This document shows, piece by piece, positions 36,966 through 46,343 of a stretch of DNA of 64,000 bases (the stretch's first letter is position 1; each line of letters opens with the position of its first letter). The DNA comes from Gammaproteobacteria bacterium. GTDB lineage: Bacteria > Pseudomonadota > Gammaproteobacteria > Arenicellales > Poriferihabitantaceae. The notes under the pieces were generated by a model. The model searched no databases. It saw nothing but the letters and a program-made list of their open reading frames with translations, and had not been told where the DNA came from. A program made the translations under genes and the position numbers. The DNA is taken from positions 34,324 through 98,323 of the forward strand of contig VYFG01000048.1 in NCBI GenBank assembly GCA_009842505.1, read 5' to 3'.

Positions 36966-38341
36966 CGCGGCCTCAGGAAGCTGGCCTCATCCTCGTTGGC
37001 GATGCGCGGATCATCCTCCGCGGTCACCCGGAACAGGATGTTCGTGGACGGCCGCTCGAGATCGACCGGATCGATCCGCACGCTGGCGGTGACGTTCCCC
37101 ACGCTGCCGGACGGAATCTCGCGGTCGGCGTCCGCGTAGACCTGCATCCCCGGCAGGCCCTCCGCCTCGATCCGGAACCGGTGCGCATCCCCGTGCTTGT
37201 TGAGGATCTTCAGGGTGTAGATGTTTTCCACCAGCCCGCTGTCGGTGACACGGTACAGCACGTTGCGGTCCCGGATGATGTCGAGTTCCACCGGGGCGCG
37301 GCTGATAAGGCCGTAGATCAGTGCTCCGGTCACGGCCAGCAGCACAGCGCCGTAGATGACCACCCTGGGCCGGACCAGCCGGGTGGCCCCGGATTCCAGG
37401 GCGTTCAGCGTGGTATACCGGACCAGGCCCTTGGGATAGGACATCTTCTCCATGACCTGATCGCAGATGTCCACGCAGGCGGCACAGCCGATGCACTGGT
37501 ATTGCAGGCCTTCGCGGATGTCGATCCCCGTCGGGCAGACCTGGACACACAGCGTGCAGTCAATGCAGCTACCGAGACCCTTTTGTGCCGGGTCGTCACC
37601 GCGGCTGCGATGCCCGCGCGGCTCGCCGCGCTTCTCGTCGTAGGAGATGATCAGCGTGTTCCGGTCGAACATCGCGCTCTGGAACCGCGCGTAGGGACAC
37701 ATGTAGATGCAGACTTGCTCGCGCATCCAGCCCGCGTTGCCGTAGGTGGCGAAGCTGTAGAACAGGACCCAGAACGTCTCCCAGGGGCCGGTGGACAGGC
37801 CAATGATCTTGTCCCCCAGTTCCAGGATCGGCGTGAAGTAGCCAACGAAGGTATAGCCGGTCCAGAGGGAAAGCAGGATCCAGGCCGCGTGCTTGGTGAA
37901 CCGGAGGCGGAACTTGCGCGCGTCCATCGGCGAGTTGTCCAGCCTGATGCGCCGGTTCCGGTCGCCCTCGATGCGATGCTCGATCCACATGAACACCTCG
38001 GTCCAGACCGTCTGGGGACAGGCATAGCCGCACCACAGGCGCCCGGCGATGGCGGTGAAGAAGAACAGCGACAGGGCGGCGACGATGAGCAGTCCGGCCA
38101 GGTAGATGAAGTCCTGTGGCCACAGCACCAGGCCGAAGACGTAGAACTTGCGCGCGGGCAGGTCGAACAATACCGCCTGGCGGCCGTCCCAGGGAATCCA
38201 GGGAACGAGGTAGTACAGCCCGAGGAGCGCCAGTACGGCGGCCACGCGCAGCCGGGCGAACGTCCCCGTGACCTGCCTCGGATGGATGGCCTGGCGCTTC
38301 TCGTAAAGCTCCTGCCGCAGCGTCGGGGCCCCGCCGGCCAT
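36962..38341 (-). CDS. ccoG: Cytochrome c oxidase accessory protein CcoG (FixG)
   Basis: RLWCGYACPQTVWTEVFMWIEHRIEGDRNRR, CIDCTLCVQVCPTGIDIREGLQYQCIGCAACVDICD. Confidence 0.96.
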   Translation of the reverse strand: MAGGAPTLRQELYEKRQAIHPRQVTGTFARLRVAAVLALLGLYYLVPWIPWDGRQAVLFDLPARKFYVFGLVLWPQDFIYLAGLLIVAALSLFFFTAIAGRLWCGYACPQTVWTEVFMWIEHRIEGDRNRRIRLDNSPMDARKFRLRFTKHAAWILLSLWTGYTFVGYFTPILELGDKIIGLSTGPWETFWVLFYSFATYGNAGWMREQVCIYMCPYARFQSAMFDRNTLIISYDEKRGEPRGHRSRGDDPAQKGLGSCIDCTLCVQVCPTGIDIREGLQYQCIGCAACVDICDQVMEKMSYPKGLVRYTTLNALESGATRLVRPRVVIYGAVLLAVTGALIYGLISRAPVELDIIRDRNVLYRVTDSGLVENIYTLKILNKHGDAHRFRIEAEGLPGMQVYADADREIPSGSVGNVTASVRIDPVDLERPSTNILFRVTAEDDPRIANEDEASFLRPR

Positions 38342-38622
38342 CAGGGGTGCGGCTCCCCGGAACGGTTCCGCCCGCCGCCTGGCTCCGGCGTGCAGAGGAT
38401 GTAGATGGCGAAGAACGCGGCAACGATGCCGGCTAACCAGAAATACAGGAACGCCAGGGTGTACCCGGCGAGGCGGGTGGCGGACTCCACGCCCACCTCG
38501 TCCATCAGTACCCAGGGATCAACGAAGGCGAACAGGAGCCCCGTGAACGCGCCGGCCACGAGAAACGGCGGCCAGAGGACCGCGATCAACGCCTTGCGTC
38601 GGTTCTTGAGCGTCCATTCCAT
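38341..38622 (-). CDS. Small two-TM hypothetical membrane protein between ccoP and ccoG
   Basis: 93 aa MEWTLKNRRKALIAVLWPPFLVAGAFTGLLFAFVDPWVL...AGYTLAFLYFWLAGIVAAFFAIYIL; end overlaps ccoG start. Confidence 0.7.
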   Translation of the reverse strand: MEWTLKNRRKALIAVLWPPFLVAGAFTGLLFAFVDPWVLMDEVGVESATRLAGYTLAFLYFWLAGIVAAFFAIYILCTPEPGGGRNRSGEPHP

Positions 38623-38631
38623 GTGAACAGG

Positions 38632-39525
38632 CTACTCCCTGATGCTGTTGAGATAGGCCGTCAGCAGGTGTATCCGGCTTTCGTCAAGCAGTTCGCCGAA
38701 GGGGGGCATGACACCGATGCGCCCCTGCCCCACGGAATGACGGATGGCGCCCAGGGAGCCCCCGTAGAGCCAGACCCCGTCCGTGAGGTCGGGCGCGCCG
38801 AGTACCGGGTTGCCCTTGCCCTCGGGACCGTGGCAGGCCAGGCAAACGGTGTCGTAGTGCTGCTTGCCCGGCTCGACGAAACTCGGGTTCAACGGATCGC
38901 GGGTCATGGCATACACGTATTCCGACACCTGCTCCACGCCTTCCGGCCCGATCACGGCCGCCCATCCGGGCATCACCGCCGTGCGGCCGGCTGCAATGGT
39001 GGTCTTGATCTCGGCGTCGCCGCCGCCCCAGATCCACTCGTGGTCCCGCAGGTTGGGGAACCCGGTGGCACCCCGGGCATCGGCCCCGTGGCAGATGGCG
39101 CAGTTGGTGGAGAACAGACGCTTTGCGGTGCCCATGGCGTCGGCGTTCCCGGCAAGCTCATCGAGCGGGGTGGCCAGGTAGGCATCGTAGAGCGGCTTGA
39201 AGGACGCCTCCGCGGCCCTGACCTCGTTGTCGTACCGGTCCTTGGACGTCCAGCCGAGCAGTCCGGCGAAGCTTCCGAGCCCGGGATACAGCAGCAGGTA
39301 CACCGCACCGAAGACCAGGGTGATGTAGAACATGTTGAGCCACCACTTCGGCAGCGGATTGTTGTATTCCCTCAGGTCCTCGTCCCAGACGTGCCCCATG
39401 GTCTCGGCCTCCCCCGACTTCGGCGTCGTGGTGTTGGCAACCATCAGGACGACGCAGAATACCAGGCCGAGCACCGTCGGGACGATGATGAACCAGCTCC
39501 AGAATTCACTCACGAAATCGGACAT
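38632..39525 (-). CDS. ccoP: cbb3-type cytochrome c oxidase diheme subunit III
   Basis: Two CxxCH motifs (CAICHGADARG, CLACHGPEGKGN), MGHVWDEDLREYNNPLPKWWLNMF. Confidence 0.96.
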   Translation of the reverse strand: MSDFVSEFWSWFIIVPTVLGLVFCVVLMVANTTTPKSGEAETMGHVWDEDLREYNNPLPKWWLNMFYITLVFGAVYLLLYPGLGSFAGLLGWTSKDRYDNEVRAAEASFKPLYDAYLATPLDELAGNADAMGTAKRLFSTNCAICHGADARGATGFPNLRDHEWIWGGGDAEIKTTIAAGRTAVMPGWAAVIGPEGVEQVSEYVYAMTRDPLNPSFVEPGKQHYDTVCLACHGPEGKGNPVLGAPDLTDGVWLYGGSLGAIRHSVGQGRIGVMPPFGELLDESRIHLLTAYLNSIRE

Positions 39526-39527
39526 AG

Positions 39528-39704
39528 TCAGCCTCGCTTGAATGTGTGATCGTTATCGCCCGGGTCCGCGGGATCGTTGTCGTCATCCAGGGGCAGGTTG
39601 GCGGCCTCGGCGAAATCCTTCTTTCGCCGGCCGCTCCAGGCCCAGGCGAAGATCCCCAGGAATACCAGGAAAAGCGCGATGGTCCAGAAGATATGGAAAG
39701 TCAT
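39528..39704 (-). CDS. ccoQ: cbb3-type oxidase subunit CcoQ
   Basis: MTFHIFWTIALFLVFLGIFAWAWSGRRKKDFAEAANLPLDDDNDPADPGDNDHTFKRG* (58 aa, below ORF-track cutoff); position between ccoO and ccoP. Confidence 0.9.
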   Translation of the reverse strand: MTFHIFWTIALFLVFLGIFAWAWSGRRKKDFAEAANLPLDDDNDPADPGDNDHTFKRG

Positions 39705-39716
39705 GCCGTCACCTCC

Positions 39717-40328
39717 TTACCTGCGGTTGGGAATCAGGGTGCCCAGTCCCTGGAGATAGGCGATCATGGCGTCCATCTCGGTCTTGCCCTCCAGCGCGGC
39801 CGGCGCGGCCGCGATCTCCTCGTCCGAGTAGGGATGGCCCAGCATGCGCAGCGCCCGCATCCGGGCCTGGATGGTGGAGGCGTCCAGGGGGGTCTCCTCC
39901 AGCCAGGGATATCCCGGCATGATGGATTCCGGCACCACGTCGCGGGGGCGGATCAGGTGGATCCGGTGCCAGTCGTCGCTGTAGCGCCCGCCCACCCTGG
40001 CGAGATCGGGGCCCGTGCGCTTGGAGCCCCACAGGAACGGCCGGTCATAGACGAACTCCCCCGCCACGGAATAGTGGCCGTAGCGCTCGGTCTCCGTGCG
40101 GAAGGGCCGGATCAACTGGGAGTGGCAGGAAACGCAGGACTCCCGGATGTACAGGTCGCGCCCGGCCAGGGACAGGGCATCGTAGGGCTTCAGCCCCTCC
40201 ACCGGCTCGGTGGTGGAAACCTGGAAAAACAGCGGCACGATCTGGACCAGGCCGCCGACGCTGACCAGCAGGATGACCAGCACGATCATCAACCCGATGT
40301 TCTTTTCCGCTTTCTGCTGAATGGACAT
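39717..40328 (-). CDS. ccoO: cbb3-type cytochrome c oxidase subunit II
   Basis: [57 protein letters not shown]. Confidence 0.97.
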   Translation of the reverse strand: MSIQQKAEKNIGLMIVLVILLVSVGGLVQIVPLFFQVSTTEPVEGLKPYDALSLAGRDLYIRESCVSCHSQLIRPFRTETERYGHYSVAGEFVYDRPFLWGSKRTGPDLARVGGRYSDDWHRIHLIRPRDVVPESIMPGYPWLEETPLDASTIQARMRALRMLGHPYSDEEIAAAPAALEGKTEMDAMIAYLQGLGTLIPNRR

Positions 40329-40349
40329 GGTTGTTTCCCGAATCGAGGA

Positions 40350-41771
40350 TTAATGCGCGGAAGCGAGCACGGGCGCGTCCTCGGCCCTGCCGCTTCTGAC
40401 GGTCATGTACACGTTGTATGCCATGACCAGCATGCCGGCGAGATAGATCAGGCCGCCCAGGAACCGCACCAGGTAGTAGGGATGCATGGCCTCGACGGTC
40501 TCGATGAAGCTGTAGATCAGGGTGCCGTCCTCGTTCACCGCGCGCCACATCAGGCCCTGCATGATCCCGGAGATCCACATGGAGGTGATGTAGAGCACGA
40601 TGCCGACGGTAGCCATCCAGAAATGCAGGTCGATCAGCCTGACGCTGTAGATCTTCTGCCCGTAGAGTCTGGGTATCAGGTAGTAGAGCGCCCCCATGGA
40701 CACCATGCCGACCCAGCCGAGAGCGCCGGAGTGGACGTGCCCGATGGTCCAGTCGGTGAAGTGGGACAGCGCATTCACCGTCTTGATGGACATCATCGGC
40801 CCCTCGAAGGTGGACATGCCGTAAAACGACACCGAGACGATGAGGAATTTCAGGATCGGGTCCGTGCGCAGCTTGTGCCAGGCACCGGAAAGGGTCATGA
40901 TGCCGTTGATCATTCCGCCCCAGGAGGGCGCCAGCAGCACCAGCGAGAACACCATGCCGAGAGATTGGGCCCAGTCCGGCAGCACGGAGTAGTGGAGGTG
41001 GTGGGGGCCGGCCCAGATGTAGGTGAAGATCAGGGACCAGAAGTGCACCACCGACAGCCGGTAGGAATACACCGGCCGGTTCGCCTGCTTGGGAATGAAG
41101 TAGTACATGATCCCGAGGAACCCGGCGGTGAGAAAGAATCCCACCGCGTTGTGGCCATACCACCACTGGACCATGGCGTCATGCACGCCGGCATAGATGG
41201 AATAGGATTTGGCGTGGGTGACCGGCACCGCCAGGCTGTTGAAGATGTGCAGGATGGCCACGGTGACGATGAAGGCCCCGAAGAACCAGTTGGCGACGTA
41301 GATGTGCTTGACCCTGCGCTTCAGGATGGTGGCGAAGAAGACCAGGGCATAGGAAACCCACACCACCGCGATCAGGATGTCGATGGGCCACTCGAGTTCG
41401 GCATACTCCTTGGTGGTGGTGATGCCGAGGGGAAGCGTGACCGCAGCCAGGACGATGACCAGGTTCCACCCCCAGAAGGTGAACGCCGCCAGCGGTCCCA
41501 GAGCCAGCCGGGTGTGGCAGGTCCGCTGCACCACGTAGTACGACGTGGCGAACAGGGCGCTGCCGCCGAAGGCGAAGATCACCGCGTTGGTGTGCAGCGG
41601 CCGGAGCCGGCCGAACGTCAGCCAGGCCGTGTCGAAATTCAGCGCCGGCCAGACCAGTTGGGCGGCGATCAACACCCCGACCAGCATGCCAACGATCCCC
41701 CATACGACGGTCATGATGGCAAACTGCCGCACCACGGTGTAGTTGTAGACGTCCGGGCTTGTTGTACTCAT
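40350..41771 (-). CDS. ccoN: cbb3-type cytochrome c oxidase subunit I
   Basis: [89 protein letters not shown]. Confidence 0.97.
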   Translation of the reverse strand: MSTTSPDVYNYTVVRQFAIMTVVWGIVGMLVGVLIAAQLVWPALNFDTAWLTFGRLRPLHTNAVIFAFGGSALFATSYYVVQRTCHTRLALGPLAAFTFWGWNLVIVLAAVTLPLGITTTKEYAELEWPIDILIAVVWVSYALVFFATILKRRVKHIYVANWFFGAFIVTVAILHIFNSLAVPVTHAKSYSIYAGVHDAMVQWWYGHNAVGFFLTAGFLGIMYYFIPKQANRPVYSYRLSVVHFWSLIFTYIWAGPHHLHYSVLPDWAQSLGMVFSLVLLAPSWGGMINGIMTLSGAWHKLRTDPILKFLIVSVSFYGMSTFEGPMMSIKTVNALSHFTDWTIGHVHSGALGWVGMVSMGALYYLIPRLYGQKIYSVRLIDLHFWMATVGIVLYITSMWISGIMQGLMWRAVNEDGTLIYSFIETVEAMHPYYLVRFLGGLIYLAGMLVMAYNVYMTVRSGRAEDAPVLASAH

Positions 41772-41818
41772 GCTGAAATCCTGAAGAGATTGAATGCGGG
41801 AGAAGACGGGTGTGAACC

Positions 41819-42421
41819 TCAGGTCCTGAAGTCGGGACCGGCGCCGAATCCCCAGAAACTGACCGTCACCACGATGAGCCCCACGAGGGCCACCAGTCCG
41901 AGGGCGAGGATGGCGCTGGAGAAGAGGAATCCCTGCTCCTTGTTGACCTCCATCATGATCGGCACTCCGGTATACAGGAGCGCCACGCTGTATCCCAGTG
42001 CCGGGAGGCCGAGGAAATACACGAACCAGGGCATGGGATAGAGCATTGCGAGCCCGACCAGGAACAGCGGGACCGCGGTGAACGCCGCTAGGGAGAAACA
42101 TTCCTGCAGGGACTTGTCGGAATCATAGGTCCGGGCCATCCAGTGGATCGTCCGGGCAAGGATGTAGACCACCACCAGCATGGCAAAGAACGTGAGCACA
42201 GAGATCTTCAGTGCGCTGTCGGTGGTCAGGCGCACCACATCCCCTGCCCCCACCCGCCACCCGACTGTGGAGGTGCCGACATACGACGCCACCGGCGCGA
42301 TCAGGGCCAGGGGAATGACGTAGCGGGCGTAGCATTCCTTCACCGACAGGGCTTCCGCCTTGACTGCCTCCCATCCCGCCGAGGGGTGGAGGATCAGGTT
42401 GATGATCAGGCTGATTTTCAC
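41819..42421 (-). CDS. YIP1 family membrane protein
   Basis: [44 protein letters not shown] start with GGGAGA ribosome binding site. Confidence 0.8.
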   Translation of the reverse strand: MKISLIINLILHPSAGWEAVKAEALSVKECYARYVIPLALIAPVASYVGTSTVGWRVGAGDVVRLTTDSALKISVLTFFAMLVVVYILARTIHWMARTYDSDKSLQECFSLAAFTAVPLFLVGLAMLYPMPWFVYFLGLPALGYSVALLYTGVPIMMEVNKEQGFLFSSAILALGLVALVGLIVVTVSFWGFGAGPDFRT

Positions 42422-42477
42422 AGTTTTCTCCCGTAATCTGGGTATGCTAATACTCCCCCAGGCCCCCGGCGTGATTC

Positions 42478-42491
42478 TTGACCCAAATCAA
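42478..42491. promoter_or_regulatory. FNR/Anr-type box between YIP1/ccoN operon and ccoI
   Basis: TTGAC-CCAA-ATCAA against consensus TTGAT-N4-ATCAA (one mismatch); -10-like TATTAG on the minus strand at 42447-42452 suits a class II position. Confidence 0.7.
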
Positions 42492-42522
42492 GATCAGCCG
42501 GAATTACTCGGTTAGGCTTCGG

Positions 42523-45006
42523 ATGTCCACCACCGGCAGGTCCAACTTGAACATCGCCGTACCGCTCAGGGAGGATGCCGGCGATTCCCCGCCGGGCATC
42601 CCCTGTTTCCACTGCGGGCTGCCCGTGACCACGGCGGGCGAATTCCAGACCCGGACAGAAGACGGCGGCCGGGAGTTCTGCTGCGCCGGCTGCCTGGCGG
42701 TATCCGAGGTCATCAGCGCTGGGGGCATGGAGCGCTACTATGCCCTGCGGGATGCGCCCGGCAACCGTCCCGAAGCGGTGGACCGCCAGCAGTTCCTGGT
42801 CTATGACAATCCCAGGCTGCAGCAGGGCTGGCTCATCCGGAAGGACCAGTTCGCGGAAGCGGAATTCCTCGTCGACGGCATTGCCTGCGCGGCTTGCGTC
42901 TGGCTGATCGAGAGCTGGCTGGCGCGGCTGCCCGGGGTGGAGTCGGCTGACGTGAACTTCAGCACGCACCGGCTGGGGGTCCGCTGGGACCCGTCCCTGG
43001 CCGGGGTCAGCGACCTGCTGCTGGCGGTGCACCGGGTGGGCTACCGGGCCCTGCCCTACACCAGGGAGGCGCGCAGATCGCTCGAGGAGCACCGGCGCCG
43101 GGAACTGCTCAAACGCCTGGGCGTGGCAGCCGCCCTCGGGATGCAGGTGATGGTGATCAGCGTGGCGCTGTACGCCGGCGACTGGTTCGGCATCGAACCC
43201 GCCCTGGCGGACTTTCTGCGGCGCGTCAACCTGCTGCTGGTGCTGCCGATCGTCGGCTATTCCGCCCAGCCCTTCTTCCATGGCGCCTGGCGCGGCATCC
43301 GCACCCGCTCGCCGGGCATGGACCTGCCGGTCAGCCTCGGTATCGCCCTGGCCTTCGCCGGCAGCCTGTGGGCCACGGTGTCCGGCGGCGGCGACGTCTA
43401 CTACGACTCCATCGCGATGTTCGTCTTCTTCCTGCTCGGTGCGCGCTACCTGGAGCTGGGCGCGCGGCTGAACGGCGCGCGGGCCATGGACTCCCTGGCT
43501 GCCGTGGTGCCGGGAACCGCTCGACGGCGGCGCGATGACAATACCCTGGAGACCGTGCCGGCCGCGGAGACGGCGGCGGGCGAGCGGCTCCTGGTCCGCG
43601 CGGGCGAGGTGGTGCCGGCGGACGGCGTGATCGACGACGGCGCCTCCAGTTTCGACGAGTCGCTCATGACCGGGGAGGACCGGCCGGTGTCCCGCGGCGT
43701 CGGGGATCCGGTGATGGCAGGATCCGTGAACGTCTCCCAGCCGGTGACCGTCACCATCACCGCGCGTCCCGGCGCGACGGTGCTCGATTCGATCCTCAGG
43801 CTGGCGGAACGGGCCCATGCGGACAAGCCGCGCATTTCCCGGCTGGCGGAACGGGTTTCCCGCTGGTTCGTGGTGGGCGTCGTCATGCTGGCGGCGGCGG
43901 TGGCGGGCCTCGGTCTGTGGCTGGGGAATCCCGCCTGGCTGCCCACCACCATCGCGGTCCTGGTGGTGACCTGCCCCTGCGCGCTGTCCCTGGCGACGCC
44001 CCTGGCCCTCCATGCGGGCATCGGGAACCTGGTCCGGCGCGGTGTGCATGTCGTTCGCGGCCATGCGCTGGAGACGCTCAACCGGGTGGATCACGTGGTG
44101 TTCGACAAGACCGGCACGCTGACCCACGCGGAAATGGCCCTTGAAGGCATCACCACCCATGGCCATCTGGATTCCGGGGAGGCGCTGCGAATCGCCGCGG
44201 CCCTGGAACAGGGCGCAAGCCACCCCTTGGCCCGGCCCCTGCTGGAGGCCGCGGGGGACGCCCCCCTGCCCCGGGTGACGGATTTCGCCAACGTGCCGGG
44301 GCAGGGCGTCCGCGGACGGGTGGACGGGAAAGACTACCGGCTGGGAACAGCGGAATTCGTGGCCGAATCCATGGGCGGGCTGTCGCCGGACGGGGCGGCG
44401 GCGGACCGCACGGACGCCGCCGGCCTCCTGGTGACGCTGGGCGAGGCGTCGGGCCCCGTGGCGACCTTCAGTTTCCGGGATGAACTCCGTGCGGGCGCAC
44501 ACGGCCTCGTGAAACGGATGCGGTCCGAGGGCATGGGCATTTCCCTGCTGTCCGGAGACCGCCCCTGCGCGGTAGACGCCATCGCCCGGGACGTGGGCAT
44601 CGGAGATGCCCGCGGCGGATGCCTGCCCGGGCAGAAGCTTGCCGCACTGGACAACCTGATCGGGGACGGCAGGGTGGTGGCCATGGTGGGCGACGGGATC
44701 AACGACGCGCCCGCGCTGGCCAGGGCCCATCTCGGCGTCGCCATGGCGCGCAATGTCAACCTGGCCTCCGCCAGCGCCGACATGGTGATCACGGCGGATG
44801 ATCTCGAGGTGCTCGGCGACGCCCGGTACGTTGCCCGGCGTACCTTCCGCATCATCCGCCAGAACATCGCCTGGGCGCTGGCCTATAATATCCTGGCCGT
44901 GCCCGCGGCGCTGGCCGGCATGGTGCCCCCCTGGCTGGCGGGCATCGGCATGTCCCTCAGTTCCGTGGTGGTTGTACTGAACGCCGCGCGCCTGACCAGA
45001 GACTGA
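42523..45006 (+). CDS. ccoI: Copper-translocating P-type ATPase CcoI (FixI)
   Basis: CFHCGLPV, CCAGC, CAACVWLIE, TCPCALSLATPLAL, DKTGTLT, GDGINDAPAL. Confidence 0.95.
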   Translation: MSTTGRSNLNIAVPLREDAGDSPPGIPCFHCGLPVTTAGEFQTRTEDGGREFCCAGCLAVSEVISAGGMERYYALRDAPGNRPEAVDRQQFLVYDNPRLQQGWLIRKDQFAEAEFLVDGIACAACVWLIESWLARLPGVESADVNFSTHRLGVRWDPSLAGVSDLLLAVHRVGYRALPYTREARRSLEEHRRRELLKRLGVAAALGMQVMVISVALYAGDWFGIEPALADFLRRVNLLLVLPIVGYSAQPFFHGAWRGIRTRSPGMDLPVSLGIALAFAGSLWATVSGGGDVYYDSIAMFVFFLLGARYLELGARLNGARAMDSLAAVVPGTARRRRDDNTLETVPAAETAAGERLLVRAGEVVPADGVIDDGASSFDESLMTGEDRPVSRGVGDPVMAGSVNVSQPVTVTITARPGATVLDSILRLAERAHADKPRISRLAERVSRWFVVGVVMLAAAVAGLGLWLGNPAWLPTTIAVLVVTCPCALSLATPLALHAGIGNLVRRGVHVVRGHALETLNRVDHVVFDKTGTLTHAEMALEGITTHGHLDSGEALRIAAALEQGASHPLARPLLEAAGDAPLPRVTDFANVPGQGVRGRVDGKDYRLGTAEFVAESMGGLSPDGAAADRTDAAGLLVTLGEASGPVATFSFRDELRAGAHGLVKRMRSEGMGISLLSGDRPCAVDAIARDVGIGDARGGCLPGQKLAALDNLIGDGRVVAMVGDGINDAPALARAHLGVAMARNVNLASASADMVITADDLEVLGDARYVARRTFRIIRQNIAWALAYNILAVPAALAGMVPPWLAGIGMSLSSVVVVLNAARLTRD

Positions 45007-45009
45007 ACC

Positions 45010-45195
45010 ATGGAAATCATCTACCTGCTGATACCGCTGTCCATCGTACTGGTGGCGGCCATCGTCGGGGTTTTCCTGTGGTCGGTGCGCAGCGGACAGT
45101 TCGACGACCTCAAGGGACCGGCGCACCGTATCCTGATGGACGACGACGCCCCCGCCCGGAAGAACGCAAGCCAGGACCCGTCCGCCGCCGATTGA
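45010..45195 (+). CDS. ccoS: cbb3-type oxidase assembly protein CcoS
   Basis: MEIIYLLIPLSIVLVAAIVGVFLWSVRSGQFDDLKGPAHRILMDDD. Confidence 0.95.
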   Translation: MEIIYLLIPLSIVLVAAIVGVFLWSVRSGQFDDLKGPAHRILMDDDAPARKNASQDPSAAD

Positions 45196-45328
45196 GGCAT
45201 GCTCCGCCCGGACCAGCGGGCCGGGAACATGACCGCCGCCGCCCTGGTATACAATCCGGCGTGCCGCGCGCCAGGGATCACGGATTCCGGGAACGCCCGG
45301 CACCTTTCCGTTCCTACCTCACACCGCG

Positions 45329-46324
45329 ATGCACAGCAGAAAACTCGGTCCCTTCTCCGTTTCCGCCATCGGCCTCGGCTGCATGAACGTGTCTTCGGGC
45401 TACGGCCCGAGACCCGGGGAAGACCATGCCGGCCGGCTGTTCAACCTGGCCCTGGATGCCGGCTACACCTTCCTCGACACTGCCGCCATGTACGGCATGG
45501 GCCACAACGAGACGCTGATCGGGAAATACCTGTCCCACCGCCGGGACGAGTACACGCTGGCCAGCAAGTGCGGGATCTTCCGCAATGACGCGGGCGCCGT
45601 CGTGACGGACGGCAGGCCGGAGGTGCTGCTCCGGACCTGCGAGGACAGTCTCCGGCGACTGAATACGGATGTCATCGACCTCTACTACCTGCACCGGATC
45701 GACGCCAGGGTGCCGGTGGAGGAAAGCGTGGGCGCCCTCGCGCGCATGGTGGAGGCGGGCAAGGTCCGCACCATCGGCCTGTCGGAAATCTCTTCCGACA
45801 GTCTCCGCCGCGCCCATGCCGTGCATCCCGTCACCGCGGTACAGTCGGAGTACTCGCTCTGGACCAGGACGCCGGAGCGGAAAATTCTCGCGGCCTGCGG
45901 GGAACTGGGCATCGCCTTCGTCCCGTTCTCGCCCCTGGCCCGGCAGTTCCTCACCGGCAAATGCGGCGACGTGACCACGGTCCCCGAGGACGACATCCGG
46001 ACCTCCATCGCCCGGCCCCGGTTCGAACCCGGGGCATTCGCCCGCAACAGCAGGCTCCTGGTGCCCTATGCCGCCATCGCCGGGCGCGTCGGCTGTTCCA
46101 TGGCGCAGCTGGCGCTTGCCTGGCTGCTCGCCCGCGGGGAGAACATCATCCCCATTCCCGGCACCAAGCACATCGACTACATGGTCGAAAACGCGGGCGC
46201 CGGCGACCTGCGCCTCGACCCCGAAACGGTTGACGAACTCGACGCCCTGATCAACGAGGACACGGTGGAGGGAAGGCGCTACACGGATGCGGTGATGGCA
46301 AAGGTGGATTCGGAGCGGGACTGA
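45329..46324 (+). CDS. Aldo/keto reductase
   Basis: GLGCMNVSSGYGPRP...DAGYTFLDTAAMYGMGHNETLIGKYL...IDLYYLHRID; C-terminal IPIPGTKHIDYMVENAGA. Confidence 0.9.
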   Translation: MHSRKLGPFSVSAIGLGCMNVSSGYGPRPGEDHAGRLFNLALDAGYTFLDTAAMYGMGHNETLIGKYLSHRRDEYTLASKCGIFRNDAGAVVTDGRPEVLLRTCEDSLRRLNTDVIDLYYLHRIDARVPVEESVGALARMVEAGKVRTIGLSEISSDSLRRAHAVHPVTAVQSEYSLWTRTPERKILAACGELGIAFVPFSPLARQFLTGKCGDVTTVPEDDIRTSIARPRFEPGAFARNSRLLVPYAAIAGRVGCSMAQLALAWLLARGENIIPIPGTKHIDYMVENAGAGDLRLDPETVDELDALINEDTVEGRRYTDAVMAKVDSERD

Positions 46325-46343
46325 GCCCCGGGGAGGCGCCCGG

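Noticed and set aside
39546-42041. 831-aa plus-strand ORF opposite ccoQ/ccoO/ccoN
   Set aside because: Antisense to conserved oxidase subunits; no domain signature.
42418-45303. 961-aa minus-strand ORF opposite ccoI/ccoS
   Set aside because: Antisense shadow of a clearly identifiable P-type ATPase gene; low-complexity composition typical of GC-rich antisense frames.
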